Shown here: positions 18,357 through 27,532 of the stretch, one piece after another
Position numbering within the stretch: the first letter of the stretch is position 1
Layout of the letters: each line of letters starts with the position of its first letter
From: Pelagimonas sp.
GTDB taxonomy: Bacteria > Pseudomonadota > Alphaproteobacteria > Rhodobacterales > Rhodobacteraceae
Length of the DNA: 64,000 bases
Direction: 5' to 3'
Assembly (NCBI GenBank): GCA_025210265.1
Contig: JAOASD010000009.1
Location: 24,967-88,966 of the forward strand
Notes under the pieces: generated by a model
Told to the model about the DNA's origin: nothing
Database searches by the model: none
The model's input: the letters and a program-made list of their open reading frames with translations, nothing else
Program-made: the position numbers and the translations under genes

Positions 18357-20513
18357 ATGAACAAGGCAGATTATACCGCGCTGCAAGGCAATCCCCAAAC
18401 ACCGGGGCGTGGCCTGTTGGACGAGCGTGACGAGGACGTGCTTGATCTCGCCGGGCTCCTGGGCAGCCTGTGGCGCGGGAAATGGATCATTTCGGCGGTG
18501 ATGGCGCTGGCTGTGCTGGCCGGGGGGTATTACGCCTATTTCGTGGCGGTCCCGACCTTTAGCTCAACCGCTGTTGTGATGTTGAACAACCGCGAAGAAC
18601 AGGTTGTGGATCTCAACAGTGTGATCGGCGGGCTGTCCTCGGATTCTTCGGTTGTGAATACCGAGGTCGAAGTCCTGAAAAGCCGCAGCCTGATGGGCAA
18701 GGTGGTGGACCAGCTAAAGCTGATTGAAGATCCAGAGTTCAACACCTTCCTGCGCGAAGATACATTTGTTGAGCGCGTGAAAACCACGGTCAAACGACAG
18801 ATCGGAATCCTGCCGCCCGAACCTGTTCAGGCTGTGCCCCAGGTGGAACAAAACCGGGCGCGGCAACGGACGATTGACCAGCTGATCGCCTCTTTGCGGG
18901 TGCGCAATGTACCGCAGAGCCTGGTGTTCCAGGTGACGGTCGAGACCACGGATGGAACAAAATCTGCGATGATCGCGGACACGCTGGTAGAGCTGTACAT
19001 CCTGAACCAGCTGGAGGTGAAATATCTGGCCACCGAACAAGCGACCGGATGGTTGTCTGAGCGTGTGACAGAGTTGCAAGTCTCGCTTGAGGCGGCGGAG
19101 GCCGAGGTCAAAGCCTTTCGTGCCGAGACAGACCTGATCGGTCCCGAAAGCCTGGCCGCGCTGGAAATCCAGCTGAAAGAACTGCGTGAGCGGGTCACCG
19201 ACACGGATATGACGCGGGAGGTCGCCGAGAAACGACTGCAGGCCCTGAGCCGAGCCAACACACCGCAAGCTCAGGCTGCTGCGAGCGGGGATTCACAGCT
19301 GGCCCGCTTGCTGCCCCGGATTGATCAGCCCAGCATCGCTCAGGCGTTTGAAACACGGTTGGTGCAAGTGCAGCAGCGCGCGCAGTTGGACCGGGATCGG
19401 GCGGGCACACAGCTTGCTGCGTTGATCCAGTCACAGGCCGCACTGGAAGAGCAAATCAAAGACCAAAGTGCCGATTTGATCACGCTGCAACAATTGACCC
19501 GCGAAGCCGAAGCCAGTCGGCTGCTATACGAATATTTCCTTGGCCGTTTGAAAGAGACATCGGTGCAGCAAGGGGTCCAACAGGCTGACAGCCGGGTGTT
19601 GTCCAATGCGGTGGTGCCCGTGCGCCCCGCCGCGCCACGCAAATCTTTGATCCTGGCGATGAGCGCGTTTTTCGGTGCGTTGCTGGGCGGGTTGTTGGTT
19701 GTGCTGAGGGAAATGCGCAACGATGCGTTCCGCACTGGCGACGATCTTGAACGCACGACGCATTATCCGGTGATGGGGCTGATGCCGTCGCTGCCATCGC
19801 GTCGACGTAAGGATGTGATCGCCTATCTGTCTGACAAACCGACATCTGCTGCGGCAGAGGCGGTGCGCAATCTGCGGACCTCTGTCCTGCTGTCAAATGT
19901 GGACAACCCGCCGCAGGTTGTGATGACCAGTTCGTCGCTGCCGGGCGAGGGCAAAACCACGGTGGCCTTTGCGCTGGCACATAACCTGGTTGGTATGGGC
20001 AAGCGGGTGCTGTTGATCGAGGGGGATGTGCGCCGGCGCGTGTTCCGCCAATATGTGGAAACCCCGCAAGAGGATGGTCTGGTGGCGGTGCTGACGGGCG
20101 CTGCGCGGTTGGACGATGTTGTGTTGCAGGATCCACGGATCGGGGCGGATGTTCTGCTGGGGGAAAAAACCTCGGCCAATGCGGCGGATCTGTTCAGCTC
20201 GGACCGTTTTGCCGAGGTGCTGGCAGAGGCCCGTCAGCTATATGATATGGTTGTGATCGACACGCCGCCTGTGCTGGTTGTGCCCGATGCCCGGATTATT
20301 GCGCAGCAGGTAGATACCCTGTTGTTTGTGGTGAAGTGGGATCAGACCCAAAAGGGTCAAGTCATTGATTCACTTAAACTTTTTGAAAGTGTCGGACGCC
20401 CTGTAAACGGGTTGGTGCTGAACCAGATCAACACCAATGGCATGAAGCGTTATGGCTATGGTGGGCGCTATGGTGCCTATGCGGCCTATGGGTCGAAATA
20501 CTATACCAACTGA
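18357..20513 (+). CDS. Wzz/BY-kinase, ExoP/Wzc-like (second copy)
   Basis: A 718-residue membrane protein that should couple EPS polymerisation to export. One helix at about residues 43-65 (IISAVMALAVLAGGYYAYFV), a Wzz domain with the NTEVEVLKSRSL signature, a coiled-coil periplasmic region (about residues 220-400), a GNVR segment and a second helix near residue 430 (LILAMSAFFGALLGGLLVVL). The kinase domain has Walker A SSLPGEGKTTVAFA, Walker A' LLIEGDVRRRVF and Walker B MVVIDTPPVLVV. The C terminus ends in a tyrosine-rich tail (YGYGGRYGAYAAYGSKYYTN) that should be the autophosphorylated cluster. Unlike the copy at 5179 it has intact kinase motifs. It sits between repC and the second EPS block. 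Confidence 0.88.
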   Translation: MNKADYTALQGNPQTPGRGLLDERDEDVLDLAGLLGSLWRGKWIISAVMALAVLAGGYYAYFVAVPTFSSTAVVMLNNREEQVVDLNSVIGGLSSDSSVVNTEVEVLKSRSLMGKVVDQLKLIEDPEFNTFLREDTFVERVKTTVKRQIGILPPEPVQAVPQVEQNRARQRTIDQLIASLRVRNVPQSLVFQVTVETTDGTKSAMIADTLVELYILNQLEVKYLATEQATGWLSERVTELQVSLEAAEAEVKAFRAETDLIGPESLAALEIQLKELRERVTDTDMTREVAEKRLQALSRANTPQAQAAASGDSQLARLLPRIDQPSIAQAFETRLVQVQQRAQLDRDRAGTQLAALIQSQAALEEQIKDQSADLITLQQLTREAEASRLLYEYFLGRLKETSVQQGVQQADSRVLSNAVVPVRPAAPRKSLILAMSAFFGALLGGLLVVLREMRNDAFRTGDDLERTTHYPVMGLMPSLPSRRRKDVIAYLSDKPTSAAAEAVRNLRTSVLLSNVDNPPQVVMTSSSLPGEGKTTVAFALAHNLVGMGKRVLLIEGDVRRRVFRQYVETPQEDGLVAVLTGAARLDDVVLQDPRIGADVLLGEKTSANAADLFSSDRFAEVLAEARQLYDMVVIDTPPVLVVPDARIIAQQVDTLLFVVKWDQTQKGQVIDSLKLFESVGRPVNGLVLNQINTNGMKRYGYGGRYGAYAAYGSKYYTN

Positions 20514-20659
20514 TCTGCGTGACGCGGCAGGGCGGGCTGTTGCGCCTGCCCCGCGCGCTGGCTTTACCCTCTGATACCTGATTTAGCGAATGCTCTCTCG
20601 CGCATCGTCGTGTGGGTCGTCTGGCCCGCGCTGCCAAACCCGTATGCGAGGAGATCAGG

Positions 20660-23167
20660 ATGGGCCTTCTGGACATCAACAATACCCGGCAGGTGCCGGA
20701 AAACTCGGGGCTGTCGATCCCCTATGGTCAGCTTTATGTCTATGTGGATGATACAGAGACATTGGCGCCGCTTTATTCGGACAATTCTCTGACATTCACC
20801 CGTGAAAACCCGATGGAGGCCGATCCGTCCGGGTCTTTTCCGACCTGCTATCTGGCGGATGGCGTGTATCGTCTGGAATTTCACAACCAGTTTGACCAGC
20901 TGGTGCTGAGCCTGCCCGGTGTCGTGGTGAATGACAGTCTGGATGAAACCGCCGGGGCGGGATTCCCGGATTTCCCGACTGTGACCGACCTGTTGAACAA
21001 CGACAATCTACAGCAAAATTCCGCGTCCGAGCCAAACTATATCGAGCCCGGCTCGCTGCTGAATGTGACCACCGGGGACATCAGTTACCGCGTGACGCCC
21101 AGCGGTGCAGGGGACGAGCATCTGGCCACGGATGGTGGGCTGAAGCTGTATGTGAACCTGAACCGCTACGAGCTGAAGGCCGAAGCGTTTGGCGTGAAGT
21201 TCAGCGGCGATCCGCTGGATGCGGCAAACAATGCGCAGGCGGTGCAGGAGGCATTGGACTGGCTGCATGGGGAAGGGCAGGGCGGTCGTCTTAGCCTGGC
21301 CTCCGAAGGGCATATGGTTGTGAATGCGCCGATCGCCATGCGCTCGGGTCTGCATCTGGATGGGGCCGGGTCGCTGGTGGAAAACGTGCTGACCGCGGCG
21401 GACGGGCAGGGGCATCTGTCCCAGACCTGTCTGGTGCTGGGCAGCTGGGCCACGCAGGATGACAATGATTACACCTGGCGCCGTCTGAAATCAGTGGATG
21501 AGGGCGATATTTATATCGAGGCCGCCAATAACGGCACGGCCTGGACACAGGTTGGGCACGAGCTGGTGTTTGTGAATGCCACGGCGAATAATGTGCCCAC
21601 CAGTTCCTTTGGGGATGGTGTGGATGGCCAGGGCGGTGGCAATGGTGATTACGACAGCCTGCAGACCCGTGTTGTCACCCGGATCGAAGGCAGCCGGATC
21701 TATCTGGACCTGCCCGTGACCGAAGGCATGGCGGCCGGTTCGGGTACGCTGGCGGATGTGAATGATCCGGCCACGGGTGGCTGGGTTGTCGATGCCAGCT
21801 GGGACAGCGTGGACAACACCCGCCGCAATGGTCTGATTGATCGTGGTGCGCGCCATGTGATCAGCCGCTTTACCGTCAGCGATCTGCATCTGAAGGCGCA
21901 GTCTGGCGTGGTGATGCAGCGCGGCGGGATGCATCGTGGTCAGATCGAACGCATTTCCGTGCGCCCTGCGGACACGGTGCATCAGGAATATGGCTTTGTC
22001 GCCAACCTGATGAGCTGGACCAAGCTGCGCGACTGGGAATCGCCCTTCTGGACCCGCGCGGTCGAGATCGCCGGTGGCTCCAGCTATTCGGACCTGTCGG
22101 GGCTGCGCATTTTCCAGCACCAGCCGCCAGGTGTCAGCCTGCCGACGCAGGAACATCTGATCCGTATCTGTGGCGAAAATTCGCGCCATATCACCGTACA
22201 TGATTCACAGTTTGAACTGGGGATCCTGCAGGACAGCGTGTCCATGCTGCGGTTCAGCGGCGGGGCGCAATCGGTGTTCCGCAACAACAGTGTCACGGGG
22301 CAGGGGGCCAGCGCGGCCATCACCTTTGACGAAGGCGATTGGGGGCATTTTGTGCTTAACAACCGCTTCCGTGGCACGGCTGTGACCGGGATTGATCTGC
22401 GAGGGCAGGACAACCGCGTTGCGGGCAATGTGATGGAGGTCACCACCACCGGCAAAAACCTGCGGGTGAATGCCGAGGCGGATGGCTGTCAGGCGTCTGG
22501 CAATGATCTGCGCGACGGGATCATGCGGGTTGATGCGGATCCGGCACCGGGCAACCGGGCGTCTGTGCTGCGCAACAACCGCGGTGTTGTGTCGATTGAA
22601 CGCTCGGGCCGGGCCGTGATTGCGGGCAACAGCAGTTCCAACTGGGAAGAGCTGGGGGCCCTGATCGACGCATGGGATGATGGCGCGACCAATTTTACCA
22701 GTTCCTCCACGCTTGGAATGCTGCATGATGCGCTGGTGATCCCGGCGGGGATGCTGGAACCCGGCACGCGGCTGAATTTCGACTTCGAGGGCGAGAAGGT
22801 CGGCACAAATGGTTTTGCCACGCTGCGCCTGGTCATGGCGATTGATGATGACGAAGATGATGTCGACATTGATGGTGATGACAGCGTCGTGACCCTGTTC
22901 AATTGGAGCTTTGGCAACAATGCGAATTTGGATGTGGCCGGTGGGGTCAATGTCACGATGCAGAACAGCACGTCGATCGAGTTCGGTGCCTGGGGTCTGA
23001 CATCGGGGCCAAGCTATGCCAACAGCGCCGCGCCGGGCGGGCTGAATCTGACGGGCAAGCCGCTGCGGTTTGAATGGCGGGGCAGCACCTCTTCGGGGGC
23101 GGAACTGCGCCTGCATCGCATCCGGCTGAAGGCCGAGCGGCGTGGCTATGTCAGCGTCGGTGGCTAA
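20660..23167 (+). CDS. Large parallel beta-helix-like protein, possible EPS-binding or depolymerising protein
   Basis: An 835-residue protein, function not recognised. GAGGAG lies 6 bases upstream of the ATG. The first 90 residues form a compact beta-rich domain (VPENSGLSIPYGQLYVYVDD). From residue 175 a pectate-lyase-like N-cap (YELKAEAFGVKFSGDPLDAA, AVQEALDWL) leads into many short repeats of the kind seen in right-handed beta-helices (GVVMQRGGMHRGQIERI, VFRNNSVTGQGASAAI, LRGQDNRVAGNVMEV, VLRNNRGVVSI). The last 170 residues look like a jelly-roll (LNFDFEGEKVGTNGFATLRL) and include an acidic run DDDEDDVDIDGDD, perhaps calcium-binding. The architecture resembles phage tailspikes and secreted polysaccharide lyases. 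No Sec signal is visible. Its place after the ExoP-like gene suggests it acts on or organises the polymer. Confidence 0.55.
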   Translation: MGLLDINNTRQVPENSGLSIPYGQLYVYVDDTETLAPLYSDNSLTFTRENPMEADPSGSFPTCYLADGVYRLEFHNQFDQLVLSLPGVVVNDSLDETAGAGFPDFPTVTDLLNNDNLQQNSASEPNYIEPGSLLNVTTGDISYRVTPSGAGDEHLATDGGLKLYVNLNRYELKAEAFGVKFSGDPLDAANNAQAVQEALDWLHGEGQGGRLSLASEGHMVVNAPIAMRSGLHLDGAGSLVENVLTAADGQGHLSQTCLVLGSWATQDDNDYTWRRLKSVDEGDIYIEAANNGTAWTQVGHELVFVNATANNVPTSSFGDGVDGQGGGNGDYDSLQTRVVTRIEGSRIYLDLPVTEGMAAGSGTLADVNDPATGGWVVDASWDSVDNTRRNGLIDRGARHVISRFTVSDLHLKAQSGVVMQRGGMHRGQIERISVRPADTVHQEYGFVANLMSWTKLRDWESPFWTRAVEIAGGSSYSDLSGLRIFQHQPPGVSLPTQEHLIRICGENSRHITVHDSQFELGILQDSVSMLRFSGGAQSVFRNNSVTGQGASAAITFDEGDWGHFVLNNRFRGTAVTGIDLRGQDNRVAGNVMEVTTTGKNLRVNAEADGCQASGNDLRDGIMRVDADPAPGNRASVLRNNRGVVSIERSGRAVIAGNSSSNWEELGALIDAWDDGATNFTSSSTLGMLHDALVIPAGMLEPGTRLNFDFEGEKVGTNGFATLRLVMAIDDDEDDVDIDGDDSVVTLFNWSFGNNANLDVAGGVNVTMQNSTSIEFGAWGLTSGPSYANSAAPGGLNLTGKPLRFEWRGSTSSGAELRLHRIRLKAERRGYVSVGG

Positions 23168-23173
23168 GATCCC

Positions 23174-24637
23174 TCACTTGGGCGCATGACCTGACGGGGC
23201 GGGCAGCGGAGCATATCCGCTGCCCCTCTGTCGTTTGCGGGCAAAGCTGTGCTGGATCAGCAGGTAACACAGCCAGATCAGCACCAGATTGGTCAGGATC
23301 CGCACCACGCCCTGCGAAAAGGCGGCATTGGACAGGTTGGCCAGATCCAGCGCAAAGGTGAAATACAAAGGCGCGGCAAAGGCGCTGGTTTTCAGCACCG
23401 GATTCAGACTGTTGGGCACAAGCCGCAGCACATAGCCAAAGGCCAGCGCGGCCAGCAACATGCCGGGCAGGCCGAAATTGATCCAGCCTTCGTTGATGAT
23501 GCTGGGCGGGCGCCCAGTGCGGATCACGCGGGCCTGCATGACCTCACCTTTGATCCGTTTGCCAAGGGACACATCCGGTTTTCCGGGCCAGACGGATCGC
23601 GGAATAGGCGCGGTGATCCATGTCAGATAGGTGCTGCCCAGCTGGTATTTCATCCGGTCTGGCACATGGGTCACGATATGGGCGGTGCCGAACAGGGACA
23701 GACCGTTGCCGCTTTCGGCGAGGGCCAGGAACGGGTTGGCAAAACTTTCGGCATCGCCCCGTTGCGCGGCACTGCGCAGGGCGGACATGGTGCCAAAGAT
23801 CACCAGAACGGCCAGCGACGTGGCGATCAGGGTGCTGCGGCTCAGCCGGTTATGCACCGACAGCACGATCATCAGCCCCAGAATGGTGAACACCACAGAC
23901 GAGCGCGCCGAGGCGATAAAAGGCAGGGCAAAGCTGATGGCGCAAAGCAGCCAGATCTGCCAGCGGATCCAGCGCGGCAGCACCTTGAACCGCCCCAGAT
24001 AATAGCTCAGCACAATCAACATAAGCGGCACGCTGAGGCTGCCGATCATGCGCAGATACCCGGCCGAGGCATAGGTGACTTCGCCATTCGATACGATCTG
24101 CACGGCGCGTTTGCGCGAAATATCGGCGATGGAACTGGCCAGCCCGCCGGTGCGCTCGACAAACAGGGCCAGCGCGCCCAGTCCCAGCACCAGCCCCACG
24201 ATGATGGCAAACTGAAAGCCGCGCGCGGACAGGCGATCCTCGCGCGGCAGGATGCGTTCCACCGGCAGGCGGGTCTTGCAGGCGGCATAGCCAAAGCCGA
24301 CCAGCAGCATGGTCACCGCATAAAGCAGCGTGATCGGGATAAAATCCGCCTGGCTCAGGTCGCCCATCAGGATCTGAATGCGCCGGGTCTGGTCAAAGGT
24401 GATGAAATAGCTGGGCGCGGTGCAGCCGATCACCACAAACAGCGCCACCAGGTTCAGCGGGTCATATGGGGCCATGGGCCGATAGGCGAGCACAGGAAAG
24501 AAATACAGCGCGGCCAGCGACAGATGCCCCAGCGCGATCAGCTGCAACCCTTGGGTTTGGCTTAACAGGGCCAGTAAAAACCAGCCCAAAGCCAGGCCAA
24601 AATTGACCAGAAGAAAGACAAAAAGCACAGCGCGCAT
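23174..24637 (-). CDS. wzy: Oligosaccharide repeat-unit polymerase, Wzy-like
   Basis: A 487-residue integral membrane protein with about eleven to twelve hydrophobic segments. The region after residue 320 holds a larger loop with the pattern YLTWITAPIPRSVWPGKPDVSLG, followed by INEGWINFGLPGMLLAALAFGY, both typical of WzyE/O-antigen polymerase relatives. The ATG at 24637 is chosen because the protein then begins with a membrane segment (MRAVLFVFLLVNFG); an upstream in-frame ATG at 24673 is possible. It is the second polymerase-type gene in the window, beside Wzx and sulfotransferases, and should polymerise the repeat flipped by Wzx. It has its own transcription unit, since a terminator lies just upstream. 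Confidence 0.78.
   Translation of the reverse strand: MRAVLFVFLLVNFGLALGWFLLALLSQTQGLQLIALGHLSLAALYFFPVLAYRPMAPYDPLNLVALFVVIGCTAPSYFITFDQTRRIQILMGDLSQADFIPITLLYAVTMLLVGFGYAACKTRLPVERILPREDRLSARGFQFAIIVGLVLGLGALALFVERTGGLASSIADISRKRAVQIVSNGEVTYASAGYLRMIGSLSVPLMLIVLSYYLGRFKVLPRWIRWQIWLLCAISFALPFIASARSSVVFTILGLMIVLSVHNRLSRSTLIATSLAVLVIFGTMSALRSAAQRGDAESFANPFLALAESGNGLSLFGTAHIVTHVPDRMKYQLGSTYLTWITAPIPRSVWPGKPDVSLGKRIKGEVMQARVIRTGRPPSIINEGWINFGLPGMLLAALAFGYVLRLVPNSLNPVLKTSAFAAPLYFTFALDLANLSNAAFSQGVVRILTNLVLIWLCYLLIQHSFARKRQRGSGYAPLPAPSGHAPK
23201..23225 (+). terminator. Hairpin downstream of the beta-helix gene
   Basis: GGGCAGCGGA-gcata-TCCGCTGCCC is a perfect 10-bp stem 33 bases after the stop codon at 23167. 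There is no clear U-tract (CTCTGTCGTTT follows) and the hairpin lies inside the 3' coding end of the convergent wzy-like gene, so termination is possible but not certain. Confidence 0.4.
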
Positions 24638-24699
24638 AGGCAGGGTGTAGCCGCGCCGCGCCCATGTGTCCAACTCAAAGCCCGTTCAACGCTGAGAAC

Positions 24700-24724
24700 A
24701 AAAAAACCTGCCTGAAACACAGGC
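24700..24724 (-). terminator. Rho-independent terminator after the sulfotransferase operon
   Basis: On the minus strand GCCTG-tgttt-CAGGC is followed by AGG and seven T. It lies 21 bases beyond the stop of the sulfotransferase gene at 24745 and should end the minus-strand EPS operon that begins near 31.9 kb. Confidence 0.75.
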
Positions 24725-24744
24725 GCATATTCAGGGGATCCGGT

Positions 24745-25551
24745 TTATTTCTGCGATAGGCGATCGGTCAGGGTTTTCACAGTCTCAGGGTGTAATGTGT
24801 CCTGCATCTTGCGCGCTTTGGGCAGCAGCAGCGCCTTGATCCGATCGCGCAGCCCTGTCGGCATCAGCGGTTTGATCCGGTACAGGTAGACATCAGACGC
24901 AGCGATCCGGGCCAGAACCGATCCGCGCGGGATCACCCTTTTCCCGTCGGATGCGTTGCGATGGCTGTCTGCAACGCTCGCAGGCGCATCCACCCCCAGA
25001 AAAGCGCAGATCTGCGTCAGCGCGGCGGGGCGGTCGGCCAGATACTCCTCAAACGCCATGACCAAGACCTGCGCCTCGTCAAAATTCGCCCGCCAGGGGG
25101 CCAGCTGCCGCGCATATTGGCTGTAGGCGACATAGGTTTCGTCCTCCAGCACGGCGCGGTTCATCGGGCGCTGTTCGATCCCCAACCCCCACAAATGATG
25201 ATACTGCGAGCGGATCCGCCGGATCGGGTCGCGGGTCAGGTAGATCAGCTTGACCTCTGGGCCCAGCACCCGCAGCGCGCGTTCTGCCACCCCGCTATGG
25301 GTTGGCAGTTTGGTATAGGCGGTGGAGGCCTCGCCACAAAGTGCCCCCTTGGGCGCGCCCGCGAATTTTGCCGCATAGGCGGCGCGGCCGGCATCGGTTT
25401 CGACCTCTGGATGGATCAGATCCTCGGGTTCTTTTTCCGGCGGCAGGTACAGGCCCGGCACGCGGGTCAGGTCTTCGTAAAGGGTTGTGGTCCCGGCCTT
25501 CATCGCCCCGATGATCAGGAAATGGGGCAGGGTCTGTTGTGCCGCGCTCAT
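24745..25551 (-). CDS. Sulfotransferase domain protein (EPS)
   Basis: A 268-residue sulfotransferase. FLIIGAMKAGTTTLYEDL at the N terminus is a textbook PAPS loop (KxGTT), and IYLTRDPIRRIRSQYHHL near residue 100 is the 3'-phosphate-binding motif. The family includes heparan-sulfate-type and rhizobial nodulation sulfotransferases. It overlaps the wzx gene by 4 bases and is the last gene before a terminator. It probably sulfates a sugar of the EPS repeat, using PAPS in the cytoplasm. The acceptor is unknown. Confidence 0.85.
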   Translation of the reverse strand: MSAAQQTLPHFLIIGAMKAGTTTLYEDLTRVPGLYLPPEKEPEDLIHPEVETDAGRAAYAAKFAGAPKGALCGEASTAYTKLPTHSGVAERALRVLGPEVKLIYLTRDPIRRIRSQYHHLWGLGIEQRPMNRAVLEDETYVAYSQYARQLAPWRANFDEAQVLVMAFEEYLADRPAALTQICAFLGVDAPASVADSHRNASDGKRVIPRGSVLARIAASDVYLYRIKPLMPTGLRDRIKALLLPKARKMQDTLHPETVKTLTDRLSQK

Positions 25552-26843
25552 GTGGTTTCCTCGCTATATCGGCCCGAGCGGATGATCCCCCGGCAGGTCC
25601 AGAGCTGCGCCGCTACCAGCAGCCAGATCGACAGCGCCGTGCCCAAGGCCGCGCCAAGCGCGCCGAATGACGGGATCAGCGCCAGATTGGCCAACAGGTT
25701 CACCACCAGCGCCGCGGTGGTCATCTGGCCAAAGGCCTTTTGCCGCCCGGACATCAGGATAAAATTCGTTGTCGCCATGTTCAGCGCCGCACCCAGCTGC
25801 GCCAGCGCCAGAACCGCCAGAACCGGCCCGCCAGGTGCGTAATCTGCGCCAAACAGCCAGCTCATGACCGGGGCGGCGAACAACACCAGCGCGACGGCCA
25901 TCGGTGCCGCATATAGCGTCGCAAAGCCAAGCGCGCCGAACAGCAGGCGTTTGGCCTGTTGGATTTTGCCCTGTGCGATGGCGGTGGAGATCCGCGCCGT
26001 CAGCACCGTGGACAGCACCGTCATGGGCGCGGTCAGCAGATAGGTCACGCGCAGCGCCGCGCCGTATAGCCCGACCTCGGATAGCACGGCCAGCGGTGCG
26101 AGCATCAGAACATCTGTCTTGTTCATCAACAGTTTGGATGACATGCCGACCAGTGCGGGCAGGGCGGTTTTCATCCAATGGCGCAGGCGGTAGCGCGGGG
26201 TTTGGCCTGCGGTTTCCGGCGGGATGTGGCGGCGCACCCAGAGGAACCCGGCCAGCACCGCCAGCACGCTGCCGCCTGTATAGATCAGCATTGCCGCCGC
26301 TGGGGTCAGCCCTCCACCCCAGAGCAGTGCAAGCCCGGCGCACATGATCACCGGGGGGATCATCTCGTCCAGCAGGATGCCGTTTTGCGGGCGGTGCAGC
26401 GCGGCCAGCATATTGCGCAGCAGCGCGCGAAACCCCATGGCGGGCAGCACCAGCGCGCCCAGCAAAAGCCCGTCATACAGCTTGTGATCGCTGCCCAGCC
26501 CCAGTGCCAGCAGCGCCAGCAGCGCCGCGCTGATCAGCGTGGCGATACCGACAATGCCCTGCGCCGCGCGCCACAGCCCGGCCAGATGGGCCCAGTCCTC
26601 ATCCACGCGGTAGCGCGGGACAAAGCGTTGCAGCAGGGTCGGCCAGCCAAGCCCGCCGAGACGCCCGCCGATCAGCCCGACCCCCAGCGCAAAAGTAAAC
26701 GCGCCAAACCCTTCGGGGGCCAGCACCCGCGCGGCCATCACCGTCATGCCCAGCTGCGCAAACCGCGCGGCCAGCGAGATGGCAAAAGACGGCACTGCCG
26801 CTTTGCCCGTGTCGGACCGGATCAGGCGCTTGAACAGGGTCAT
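25548..26843 (-). CDS. wzx: Polysaccharide flippase, Wzx family
   Basis: A 431-residue membrane protein with about twelve helices, of the MATE/polysaccharide transporter type. Typical stretches are FAISLAARFAQLGMTVMAAR with VLAPEGFGAFTFALGV at the N terminus and the matching pattern in the second half. Wzx moves the lipid-linked repeat unit to the periplasmic face, where the neighbouring Wzy polymerises it. It overlaps the upstream sulfotransferase-like gene and the downstream sulfotransferase by 4 bases each, so the three are translated together. Confidence 0.85.
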   Translation of the reverse strand: MTLFKRLIRSDTGKAAVPSFAISLAARFAQLGMTVMAARVLAPEGFGAFTFALGVGLIGGRLGGLGWPTLLQRFVPRYRVDEDWAHLAGLWRAAQGIVGIATLISAALLALLALGLGSDHKLYDGLLLGALVLPAMGFRALLRNMLAALHRPQNGILLDEMIPPVIMCAGLALLWGGGLTPAAAMLIYTGGSVLAVLAGFLWVRRHIPPETAGQTPRYRLRHWMKTALPALVGMSSKLLMNKTDVLMLAPLAVLSEVGLYGAALRVTYLLTAPMTVLSTVLTARISTAIAQGKIQQAKRLLFGALGFATLYAAPMAVALVLFAAPVMSWLFGADYAPGGPVLAVLALAQLGAALNMATTNFILMSGRQKAFGQMTTAALVVNLLANLALIPSFGALGAALGTALSIWLLVAAQLWTCRGIIRSGRYSEETT

Positions 26844-27532
26844 GACTGCTCCAGCGAAGATGTCAGGCGCTGATAGATCGCCTGGGCTTTGGCACGGGCG
26901 GCTTGTGCTTCGGGAGCCTGCACAGCCGCGGCAGCGCGGGCCTCGGCAGCCTGTTTTGCAGCACCCGTGATGTCAGGGCGCGAGGTGTCGCTGACCGCGC
27001 GCATCACCCGGTCGCGCGCATCCGGCGCGTCCAGACCGTCAACCGACAGGCCAAGGTCAAACCGGGCGTTCAGCGCGGCAATCACATCGCGCGGGCGGCG
27101 GGTCACATCCTCAAAACTGAACCAGACAAGGCCGGGCCCGGTCAGGGGCAGGGCGGTGCGATAAAAGGTGACAAATTCCAGATAGGCGGCGCGGGCGTCG
27201 ATCTGATTGCCCGAATAGGTGAGGTAGCTGCGCACCGCGTCATCGGGATCGCGATACAGTACCATGGCAGGCACGCCCAGCCGCAGAGCCTGTTTCACAT
27301 GGGCGGCGGCGTGGCTGTGATGGGCCAGCGCGATGTCACCGGGGGCGGCATGGCGCACCAGCGCCTCGGTCCAGGTGTTGGCGCAGCGGGGGAAACCTTC
27401 GATCAGCAGCCTTGTGTCGACGGTCACAACCGTATGCGGTTTGCGCGCCTTGCGGATCGGCAGGTACAGTGTCGGATGTTTGGAAATCCAGCGGCGCAGG
27501 GCGCGCGCGGGCGATGAGCTGCGGCGGATCAT
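26840..27532 (-). CDS. Sulfotransferase-like protein (EPS)
   Basis: A 230-residue protein. LIEGFPRCANTWTEALVRH is a diverged PAPS-binding loop in which the usual KxGTT is RCANT, and VLYRDPDDAVRSYLTY fits the 3'-phosphate-binding motif RDPxxxxxSxx. The C terminus is an alanine-rich helical tail (about residues 185-230). The ATG at 27532 forms an ATGA overlap with the upstream glycosyltransferase and is preferred over a longer upstream frame that reads through that gene. Function as a sulfotransferase is likely but less sure than for the 24745 neighbour. Confidence 0.65.
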   Translation of the reverse strand: MIRRSSSPARALRRWISKHPTLYLPIRKARKPHTVVTVDTRLLIEGFPRCANTWTEALVRHAAPGDIALAHHSHAAAHVKQALRLGVPAMVLYRDPDDAVRSYLTYSGNQIDARAAYLEFVTFYRTALPLTGPGLVWFSFEDVTRRPRDVIAALNARFDLGLSVDGLDAPDARDRVMRAVSDTSRPDITGAAKQAAEARAAAAVQAPEAQAARAKAQAIYQRLTSSLEQS

